Shown piece by piece: positions 28,470 to 35,258 of a stretch of 64,000 nucleotides of DNA. The translations under genes were made by a program, and so were the position numbers. This stretch comes from Gemmatimonadaceae bacterium (GTDB lineage: Bacteria; Gemmatimonadota; Gemmatimonadetes; Gemmatimonadales; Gemmatimonadaceae): positions 1 to 64,000 of the forward strand of contig JAUQWM010000012.1 in NCBI GenBank assembly GCA_030835125.1. Reading direction: 5' to 3'. The notes under the pieces are model-generated. The model saw only the letters and a program-made list of their open reading frames with translations. It did not search any database and was not told the DNA's origin. Positions within the stretch are counted from its first letter, which is position 1, and each line of letters starts with the position of its first letter.

Positions 28470-30260
28470 TCACCGGCCGGCGCGTTGCGGTGCGACCCTG
28501 GTCGTCCCCGGACGGGGCGTATCGCCATCCTCCGGCGACGCGACGGTCGCTTCCACCTCGAGCACGAAACGCGCGCCGCATCCATCGTCCGGAAGCACGG
28601 TCAGGTCCCCGCCGTTCGCGCGGGCGAACGCCCGTGAAATGCACAATCCCAGGCCGACTCCCTGTACCTTGGTGGTGAAGGTCGGCTCGAAGATGCGCTC
28701 GGCGTCGTCGAGGGGGATGCCTGCCCCGGTGTCGCGCACCTCGAAGCGCAGGCGATCGGCGGCGAACGTGGTGCTCACGGCGAGCGTGCCTCCGCCGCCC
28801 TGCATCGCCTGCACGGCGTTGGTCACCAGGTTCCAGAGGATCTGGCCGACCTGGTCGCGATCCAGGACCAGCGGCGGAACGTCGGCATCGCCGCGGCGAA
28901 CGACGGCAATGTTCGGGGGCAACTCGACCCGCGTGAGGATGTCGTCGAGCAGGCGGGTGACCTCGACGGTCGATCGGACGGGCGCGCCCGACCGGGCGCG
29001 ATCGAGGAGGTCGGAGATGATCCGGTCCGACAGCCGGATCTGTTCCCGGAGCAGACCGGCGTAGTCCTTGAGCTTCGGCGAGGCGTCCGGCATTGCTTCG
29101 AGCAGGAACACGACGTTGCTCATCACGCCGAGCGGGTTCCGCAACTCGTGGCCCACGCTGCCGGAGAGGCGACCCAGCGTCGCAAAGCGCTCGGTCTGCC
29201 GCAGTTCCTCGTGGAGCTGGCGCAGCCGGGTCACGGCGCTCGACAGCTCGCCGGTGCGCGTGTCGATCTCGGACTCGAGGCGTTCGCGCACCCCGCGGAC
29301 CGAAGCCGCCATGGTGTCGAACGAGCGGGCGAGCCGGCCGATCTCGTCGTCCCTGGCGGCGGCCGACGCCAGGCTGACGTTGGCCTCGCCCCGCGCGATG
29401 GCCTCGGTCGCGCTGGTGAGGTCGGCGAGCGGCGTCGTTATGCGCCGGCTGACGCTGGCACCGACCAGCGCGCCGGCGATCGCCACCAGGATGCCCGCGA
29501 CGCTGAACGGCAGGAGCAGCGCGTGGGCCGGCGCGAGCGCCACCTCCTCCGGGATCGCGACGGCGAAGAGCCAGGGAGTCCCCTTCACGACTCGCGAGGC
29601 GCTGACCCAATCCCGGTTGCCGTGCCGGAGGCGAACGGGTGCCTCCTCGTACTGCGGGTACTGCACGCTGCCCGAATCGTCCCACACGGTGCCATCGCGA
29701 TTCCCGACGAGGAGGATGGCCTGGGTGCCAAGCACGTTGTTGGTGATGCGCCGGTTGGCGCTGGACCCTCGCAGGCGTCGGGTCACGCGGATCCCGCCCA
29801 CCGGCACGCCGCCCGACAGGACGCGACTGGTGGTGACGAACGAGAGCACGCCGTCTTCCTCCCGGATGGGACCGATCCCGGCCTCGGCCGGGATGGGCGT
29901 CATGTCGGGCGCGAGGACATTCTCCATCCCGCGCGGCAGGGTCAGTCGTGTCCCGCCGTTGCGGTCGACCAGTTCCACGACGACGGTGGGATCCGTTCCC
30001 TGCAGCCGGGCCAGGGTGGCCCTCGCCTCGTCAGGCACCACGTCGGCGCGGACCCGGAGGGCCTCGATCACGGCGGGGTGCAGGGCGGCGGCCGTGATGG
30101 ACTCGACCTGGTTGACCACGCCGAGCTCGGTGATGGCGGCGAGTTGCGACAGCGCGCTCTTCAACCGGGTTCCCGCAGCGTCGAGCGTCGTGGCGCGCGC
30201 GGTGGAGAATGCGACGATCCCGAACGCCGCCACGGTCAGCCCCGCCGTCATCGCGAACAA
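28470..30260 (-). CDS. membrane sensor histidine kinase with HAMP domain
   Basis: A 596-residue kinase: helix 1 at residues 2-20, periplasmic sensor (about 25-240), helix 2 (248-270), HAMP (271-325), coiled coil, HisKA with SGSVGHELRNPLG (His371), and HATPase with N box LVTNAVQAM, DTGAGIPL and GLGLCISRAF. No receiver domain is fused and no response regulator lies next to it. The first usable start is TTG 30260; the frame is open to 30371 but contains no ATG, GTG or TTG, only CTG. Residues read upstream (SLRWKLPALFAMTAG) look native, so the true start may be a CTG. A promoter is at 30374-30402. Confidence 0.88.
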   Translation of the reverse strand: MFAMTAGLTVAAFGIVAFSTARATTLDAAGTRLKSALSQLAAITELGVVNQVESITAAALHPAVIEALRVRADVVPDEARATLARLQGTDPTVVVELVDRNGGTRLTLPRGMENVLAPDMTPIPAEAGIGPIREEDGVLSFVTTSRVLSGGVPVGGIRVTRRLRGSSANRRITNNVLGTQAILLVGNRDGTVWDDSGSVQYPQYEEAPVRLRHGNRDWVSASRVVKGTPWLFAVAIPEEVALAPAHALLLPFSVAGILVAIAGALVGASVSRRITTPLADLTSATEAIARGEANVSLASAAARDDEIGRLARSFDTMAASVRGVRERLESEIDTRTGELSSAVTRLRQLHEELRQTERFATLGRLSGSVGHELRNPLGVMSNVVFLLEAMPDASPKLKDYAGLLREQIRLSDRIISDLLDRARSGAPVRSTVEVTRLLDDILTRVELPPNIAVVRRGDADVPPLVLDRDQVGQILWNLVTNAVQAMQGGGGTLAVSTTFAADRLRFEVRDTGAGIPLDDAERIFEPTFTTKVQGVGLGLCISRAFARANGGDLTVLPDDGCGARFVLEVEATVASPEDGDTPRPGTTRVAPQRAGR

Positions 30261-30373
30261 CGCTGGGAGTTTCCAGCGCAGCGATCCGCGGTCGGGTCGC
30301 AGGACAGCAGACGGTGCCGGGAGCGTTCTCAGGGGACGGATCCACGGGTGATCATGCGGCCGGTGCGACGTTC

Positions 30374-30402
30374 ATGGTAGCAGCCGATGCCGGAGCGGTC
30401 AA
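30374..30402 (-). promoter_or_regulatory. histidine kinase promoter, TTGACC-N17-TACCAT
   Basis: Minus-strand TTGACC (30397-30402) and TACCAT (30374-30379), 17 bases apart, placing transcription start near 30367 and a leader of about 100 bases before the kinase. Confidence 0.6.
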
Positions 30403-30803
30403 ACCGTACTCGTGTGGTAGCACCACCTACCCCCCAGGGGGCATGCCCGGATACTCCGCAGGATCTACGTCCTTCGTCCCGCTCGTCGGCTGCGCCGATG
30501 CGCCCGCCCCGCGGTGCCACGGCCGTCCTCCGCGTGAGCGGGCGTCGTGTCCACCTCCCGGGTGCTCCGTGTGCAACCGCTCGCTCCGGCTGCCGTCCGT
30601 CACTCCGTCACGGGGGTCGCTTCCGCCTGACGAGTCGGGCTTGCCAGCCGGGCGGCCACAGCCGTTAGGCAGGAGCGCGTCGGGGGAACCATCGCCGCGC
30701 GTGTTCATATCATGACCGTCGGACCGCGCGCGAGTGCGGCACGGCGACCCGGAGCGTCACCCTCGTGGCGCATGAATGCCATCCTGCTGGAGGAACCACG
30801 CAC
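30403..30803. other. intergenic region between kinase and Ig-like lipoprotein
   Basis: About 400 bases without a supported gene. It holds short GC hairpins, one GCCTGACGA (30625-30633) and one CGTTAGGC (30663-30670) that face each other 29 bases apart and could pair, and a GGAGG ribosome site before 30804. I looked for a known riboswitch and recognise none. The upstream promoter for the lipoprotein is not clear. Confidence 0.5.
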
Positions 30804-31202
30804 ATGCACTTCCCCATGAAAGGAACCCGAGTCCTCGCCGGCGCCGGCATGGCGCTCGCCCTGCTGCTGTCCGCGGCATGCGACGACGACGATCCGGTCG
30901 AACCGCCCGTCGCCACCGAGATCACGATCGCCAGCGGCAACAACCAGGTGATCGCGCCGAGCGCCACCAGCGCCGCGCTCAGCGTGAACGTCGTCGACCA
31001 GGATGACGACGACATGCAGAACGTGCCGGTGACGTGGGCGATCACCAGCGGCGGCGGAACGCTCAGCGCCACCTCGAGCACCACCAACGTCGACGGTGTC
31101 GCCTCGGTGACCTACACGGCCGACGCCACGGCGGGTGCGGTGACGATCACGGCGACCGTCGCCGGGCTCACCGCGCTCACGTTCAGCATCACGGTTCAGT
31201 AA
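30804..31202 (+). CDS. lipoprotein with a bacterial Ig-like (Big1) domain
   Basis: A 132-residue exported protein. Residues 1-27 form a lipoprotein signal (MKGTRVLAGAGMALALLLSA, lipobox SAAC), followed by an acidic linker and one Ig-like beta-sandwich with the Big1 pattern PVTWAITSGGGTLS...TNVDGVASVTYTADATAGAVTITATV. The start ATG 30804 has GGAGG ten bases upstream. Single-domain Big1 lipoproteins are common in this phylum; the role is likely surface display or adhesion but is not known. It converges with the SBP56-like gene. Confidence 0.8.
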   Translation: MHFPMKGTRVLAGAGMALALLLSAACDDDDPVEPPVATEITIASGNNQVIAPSATSAALSVNVVDQDDDDMQNVPVTWAITSGGGTLSATSSTTNVDGVASVTYTADATAGAVTITATVAGLTALTFSITVQ

Positions 31203-31253
31203 GCGCCAGGGGTGGGACGCGCACCGCGCGCACCACCCTGGAGCCGCGTTCCG

Positions 31254-32504
31254 TCACGGGCGACGCCCGGGGCCGAACACGGCCGCGTGGGGCACCGCCG
31301 GACCGGTCGCCCCATGCGGCCAGCGCTCCCGATCGAAGGACACGCCGCGGCCCGTGGCGCCCGCTTCCTTGAAGCCCTCGTCCCACGTGAGCAGGCCGTT
31401 CGTCGAGTCGAATCGCGCGAGCAGCACGCGCTTGTCCGTCCCCTCCGACGTCAGGGCCACGCGGGCACTCCCGGGGTCGAGCGACGTCCAGTGCGGGACG
31501 AACGCCGTGTCCGGCGCGAGTACGCTGGCGATACGCGGCCGCCGGGGGTCGGCGACATCCAGCACGATGAACTGCCGCGCCTCACCCACCGGCATGATCC
31601 AGTAGTGACCGACCAGGGCGGGCACGCCGCAGCCGATGTTGCGCGGATGTGCCAGCGAGAGGATGGGCTCGATCGCGGGCGAGGATCCGTCGAGTCCGGT
31701 CAGCAGGAAGAAGCCGCAGTTCCACGTATTGAGGAATGCGTTGCCGTCCGGCAGGAATCGCGCCTCGAACGGATAGCGCCAGGCGGAGTCCGTGGCCGAT
31801 GCGGGCAGCGGGATGGTCCTGATGAGCGACAGGTCGCGAAGCCGCCAGACCTGGACGACGTCGGCGGTCCGCTCCGAGTCCATCGGCGTGCTCGTCGTGA
31901 TGAAGCGGTCGAGGGCCGGCGAGACTTCGAGCGAGTAGGTGCGGATGCGTTCCCCCGGAAACGCCGGATCGGCGGCACTGACGGTCTTGAGCAACGCACC
32001 TTCCGGAGAAAACAGCGCGAGACCCCCCGGGTCCCCCGCCTGCTTTCCATCCCCGAACTGCAGGGTCGTCAGGACGGTGCCGTCGTCCAGGCGCACATAG
32101 CTGTGCGGCATGCGAAACCCGGGCACGCTGTCGATGGTGGTGCTGATGCGCGGTGCGCGTGGATCGGAGAGGTCGAACAGGTAGGTCCGGTTGGCCATGA
32201 ATGCATTGGCGAACAGCGACCGTCCCTCGGCCGGCACCGTGAGCTCGGTGTGATGGGGCATGGTGTGCACCGCGCCGATGGGGGCGGTGGCGATGACCTG
32301 CGCATACGTCGGACTGGCCGAGTCGACGTCGATGACCGCGAGGAAATCCGTGTCACCAGGGCGCCGGTCCGCGTCGCCGGCCCAGACATAGAGGTACTTC
32401 GCCGGCTCCGTTCCGCGCTCCCCACGGCCGCATCCTGCGATGGCGGCCGCAAGGAACGCAGTGGCGAGCAGCAGGCGATGCCCGGATCGAGTCACGTCAA
32501 GCAT
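31254..32504 (-). CDS. SBP56/selenium-binding-like lipoprotein
   Basis: A 416-residue protein with a lipoprotein signal (lipobox AIAGC, Cys25). The mature part reads like a divergent selenium-binding protein/methanethiol oxidase (SBP56): MPHHTELTVP (82-91), NRTYLFDLSDPRAPRI, a MPHSYVRLDDGTVLTTLQFG segment, DVVQVWRLRDLSLIRTIPLP, and a C-terminal VPHAAVFGP. In SELENBP1 the corresponding segments are HHSGWN, PHTSHCLASGEVMISSLG and YVWDWQRHEIVQTLSL. The order and spacing match, with a beta-propeller pattern. The Cys used in SELENBP1 is not obvious here. I assign the family by alignment in my head; it needs a profile search. Confidence 0.6.
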   Translation of the reverse strand: MLDVTRSGHRLLLATAFLAAAIAGCGRGERGTEPAKYLYVWAGDADRRPGDTDFLAVIDVDSASPTYAQVIATAPIGAVHTMPHHTELTVPAEGRSLFANAFMANRTYLFDLSDPRAPRISTTIDSVPGFRMPHSYVRLDDGTVLTTLQFGDGKQAGDPGGLALFSPEGALLKTVSAADPAFPGERIRTYSLEVSPALDRFITTSTPMDSERTADVVQVWRLRDLSLIRTIPLPASATDSAWRYPFEARFLPDGNAFLNTWNCGFFLLTGLDGSSPAIEPILSLAHPRNIGCGVPALVGHYWIMPVGEARQFIVLDVADPRRPRIASVLAPDTAFVPHWTSLDPGSARVALTSEGTDKRVLLARFDSTNGLLTWDEGFKEAGATGRGVSFDRERWPHGATGPAVPHAAVFGPGRRP

Positions 32505-32679
32505 TGAACCTCATCGTGGTTGCCTGGTCCGCCTGGTGACGGGCCGGAACAAGGATGAGTGCGTGAGGAAGTCGCCGCCAGTCCTGCGCTTCCTGCGGTC
32601 GCGGACCTGTTGCGGGCATCGCGGGACGTAGCGCGGCGGCCACATCCCGCGCATCATTGGCGGGTCTCGCCCGCCAGGA

Positions 32680-32988
32680 ATGACCCCCGGTTCCCCTCCC
32701 ATCGACACCCGCGCCATCACGTTGCCTCCCGAGCTCCTCGCCCTGACGGAGGCGCTGGCACGTCACGCGCACGACGTCTGGCAGCGGCAGCGCCTCGCGG
32801 ACGGGTGGCGCTTCGGCCCGGAGCGTGACGACGTGCGCCGGCTGCATCCGTCGCTGGTCCCCTACGAGGAGCTGTCCGAGGCGGAGCGGCAGTACGACCG
32901 CAACGCCGCCCTCGAAACACTCAAGGCGGTGATCGCCCTGGGGTATCGCGTCGTGCCGCCTGACGAGAAAGCCCCAGGGCGCGCATGA
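32680..32988 (+). CDS. RyR-domain protein
   Basis: A 102-residue protein that is almost entirely one prokaryotic RyR (ryanodine-receptor repeat) domain. The pattern is clear: LARHAHDVWQRQRLADGWRF (27-45), GPERDDVRRLHPSLVPYEEL (46-65), SEAERQYDRNAALETLKAVI (66-85), LGY. RyR domains in bacteria have been proposed to bind nucleotide-derived ligands in conflict systems. The start is ATG 32680, with a GC hairpin (32659-32675) just before it that may hide the ribosome site. It leads a three-gene rightward set with a four-TM protein and a TIR protein. Confidence 0.85.
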   Translation: MTPGSPPIDTRAITLPPELLALTEALARHAHDVWQRQRLADGWRFGPERDDVRRLHPSLVPYEELSEAERQYDRNAALETLKAVIALGYRVVPPDEKAPGRA

Positions 32989-33013
32989 CGGGGCGCGGCG
33001 CGCGAGGCACGGC

Positions 33014-34075
33014 GTGAACGCGCGGTCCGGCGCGACCGTGCCCGTCAACACGGACGTTCGCGATACGACGGACGACCTCGCCCTCGTCCAGTCCGCGCCC
33101 GCGGTGCTGGCGGCGCTGGAGACGCTCACCAGCGAGGTCGCCGTCCCGTTCGAGCACGCGGACCGGCTGGCGCTGCAGCAACAGCGATCCTACGGGCGGA
33201 TCACGTGGCTGGCGACGACCTTCGGGACGGTCTCCCTCCTCCTGTCGGTGCTCGGCCTCGTGCTCGACGCGCTCGACGCCACGCGCTTGGCTGGGGCCAT
33301 CCTGGGCGCGCAGGTCGTGACCCTCGCGATCACGGCGCTCGCGGTCCTCCGCGGCCTCCTCGCCTATCGCCATGAGAACTGGCTCCTCGAGCGCTGGCGC
33401 GCCGAGCAGCTGCGGGCGCTGAAGTTCATCCACCTGGTCGACCCCGCGTCGTGGAGCGGCGACGAGCGCACGCGGCGGGCGTGGCAGGAACGCGTGCGAG
33501 GGGACGTCGAGCGCGCCCGCTCGCTCCGGTATCCCGACATCGCCGTCATGGCCGGGATAGAGAACGTGCCCACCTTCCGCGTCCCGGATCCACTCCCCGA
33601 CCCGGCGATGCTCGACGCGCTGGTGAATTACTACGTCCGGAAACGGCTGGAGCCACAGCGCGAGTACTTCCTCAGGACTTCCCAGGAGGGCGGGCACGGC
33701 GGAGCCCGCGCGCTCCCGTTGTTCTTCTTCGGGGCCGTGTTCCTCGAGGTGCTCCAGGCGGTGTTCGCGATCATTGCCGGAGCCAGCGGCACAGTCTCGT
33801 TCGCGATCGTTGGTACCTGGCTGGCCGCCGTGTCGATCGCCATTCCGGTGCTATGGGCCGGGATCCGGACGCAGCAGGGGGCCCGTGAGTCGTCGCGCAA
33901 CGCGACCAGGTCGCGGGCGCGCCACGGAGCGCTCACCCAGCTGACGGACCGGTTGCTGGTGGCGCGCTCCGATCCCATCCAGGCCCTGTGGACGATGCAG
34001 TTGTCCGAGTTCATCCTGCAGCTCGACCAGCGGGAGTGGCTGCGACTCCTGCGGGAGGCGGAATGGTACGGGTGA
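33014..34075 (+). CDS. four-TM protein, SLATT/DUF4231-like
   Basis: A 353-residue membrane protein. Two helix pairs are evident, at about residues 63-86/92-116 and 233-256/260-284. The stretch after the first pair, LAYRHENWLLERWRAEQLRALKFIHLVD, is like the basic helix of SLATT (SMODS and SLOG-associating 2TM) or DUF4231 proteins, effectors predicted to form pores in nucleotide-activated defence systems. The N terminus is soluble and the C terminus (residues 285-353) is Arg-rich and helical. Start GTG 33014, 25 bases after the RyR stop; nearest neighbours are a RyR and a TIR gene. Family assignment is tentative. Confidence 0.62.
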   Translation: MNARSGATVPVNTDVRDTTDDLALVQSAPAVLAALETLTSEVAVPFEHADRLALQQQRSYGRITWLATTFGTVSLLLSVLGLVLDALDATRLAGAILGAQVVTLAITALAVLRGLLAYRHENWLLERWRAEQLRALKFIHLVDPASWSGDERTRRAWQERVRGDVERARSLRYPDIAVMAGIENVPTFRVPDPLPDPAMLDALVNYYVRKRLEPQREYFLRTSQEGGHGGARALPLFFFGAVFLEVLQAVFAIIAGASGTVSFAIVGTWLAAVSIAIPVLWAGIRTQQGARESSRNATRSRARHGALTQLTDRLLVARSDPIQALWTMQLSEFILQLDQREWLRLLREAEWYG

Positions 34076-34123
34076 TCGCTTCCCCGTCGTCCCGCGTCCG
34101 TTCCCGGGCTGGAGAGCTGTAGC

Positions 34124-35074
34124 GTGCGGGACGTGTTCATCAGCCATACCGAGGAGGATGGCGAACTCGCCCTCGCCATCGCGCGCGGGCTGAACGCGGC
34201 GGGCTACTCCACCTGGTGCTACGAGGACGACTCCGATCCGGGACCGTCGTACCTGCGCCAGGTCGACGAGGAACTCGAGACCACGCAGGCGGTGGTACTG
34301 ATCATCTCCCCCAGCTCCCTGGCGTCTTCCCAGGTGCTCAAGGAAGTCGTGCGCGCGCACGAAGCCGGGAAGCCGTTCATCCCGTTGCGTCGCGGCATCG
34401 CGCACGAGGCGATGCAGCAGCAGCGGGAGTGGCGGATGGCGCTGGGGGCATCGGTATCGATCGCGATGCCCGAGGGTGGAATCGATGGCATCCTGCCACG
34501 CGTCATCCGGGGACTCGAGCGCAGCGGCGTACACCCGGGCGCGCCGTCGGTCGCGCCCCACGAGGCGCCCGTGCCGCCGCCGGTGCCGTTGCCCGCGTTC
34601 CTCGCCACCACCAGCCACCGCCTGACGAGTGCCGTCGACCGCGTCGCGACGCCGACGCGCATCGGGATCCTCACGGTCCTCGGCGTCCTGGGCGTGATCG
34701 GGGCGATCGCGAACATCGCCGGCGTGATGGATCCGTTCTCGCGCAACGCCGCGCTCTACAACGTGGTTCCCGCCATCGGGCAGGCCACCATGGTGGCGAA
34801 CGTCGCCGGCCTTGGCCTGAACATCGCCCTGCTCGTCGCGACGTGGCACCTCTACCGGGGACAGGGGCGGGTCGGGTCGCGCATCCGGCTGCTCGCCGCG
34901 CTGATGCTGATCGCGATCGTCATCTGGTTCGTGGTCGTGGCGGTCTCGGCGTTGTTTCCGCCGCATGGGCGGCTGCGCCCCGCCCAGCGCTTCGAGGTGA
35001 TCCTGGCGTCACTCCTCGTCAGCGTCGTGGCGGCCGCGCCAGCCGCATTCCTGCGCACGCTCTTCCGTCGCTGA
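34124..35074 (+). CDS. TIR-domain protein with four transmembrane helices
   Basis: A 316-residue protein. Residues 1-140 are a TIR_2-like domain: DVFISHTEEDGELALAIARG, then DDSDPGPSYLRQVDEELETT, VVLIISPSSLASSQVLKEVV with Glu74 at the NADase-type catalytic position, and KPFIPLR. A Pro/Ala linker (140-160) leads to four helices at about 180-202, 216-244, 254-279 and 291-313. TIR domains in bacteria commonly cleave NAD or make cyclic ADPR signals. Start GTG 34124 has GGAGAG seven bases upstream. Alternative reading: TIR could act as a scaffold only. Confidence 0.88.
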   Translation: MRDVFISHTEEDGELALAIARGLNAAGYSTWCYEDDSDPGPSYLRQVDEELETTQAVVLIISPSSLASSQVLKEVVRAHEAGKPFIPLRRGIAHEAMQQQREWRMALGASVSIAMPEGGIDGILPRVIRGLERSGVHPGAPSVAPHEAPVPPPVPLPAFLATTSHRLTSAVDRVATPTRIGILTVLGVLGVIGAIANIAGVMDPFSRNAALYNVVPAIGQATMVANVAGLGLNIALLVATWHLYRGQGRVGSRIRLLAALMLIAIVIWFVVVAVSALFPPHGRLRPAQRFEVILASLLVSVVAAAPAAFLRTLFRR

Positions 35075-35258
35075 GGCGTCCCGGCGCGAGGGAAACCCCG
35101 ACCGGCGGTCGGGGATTCCATGGGTTGCTGGCCCCTCACGGGGTCGTCACTGGTGACACGGGCATGTCGTGCGGGATCCGGCCATCGGGAGTGCGCCACG
35201 GATCGCCGGCTGGGCGCATGCCAGTTCCAGGACCACGGTGACGATCGCACCTCGCTGG

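Noticed and set aside
30403-30803. A riboswitch in the kinase-lipoprotein gap
   Set aside because: I could not fit any known class; only short GC stems and the CGTYAGGC words are visible.
31254-32504. SBP56-like protein as a selenoprotein
   Set aside because: The frame has no in-frame TGA and the family name does not imply Sec. Co-occurrence with selD in the window is not evidence.
32680-35074. The RyR-SLATT-TIR set as a CBASS or Thoeris locus
   Set aside because: No CD-NTase, SLOG, Macro or STALD gene is in or beside the cassette; the closest match is by domain types only.
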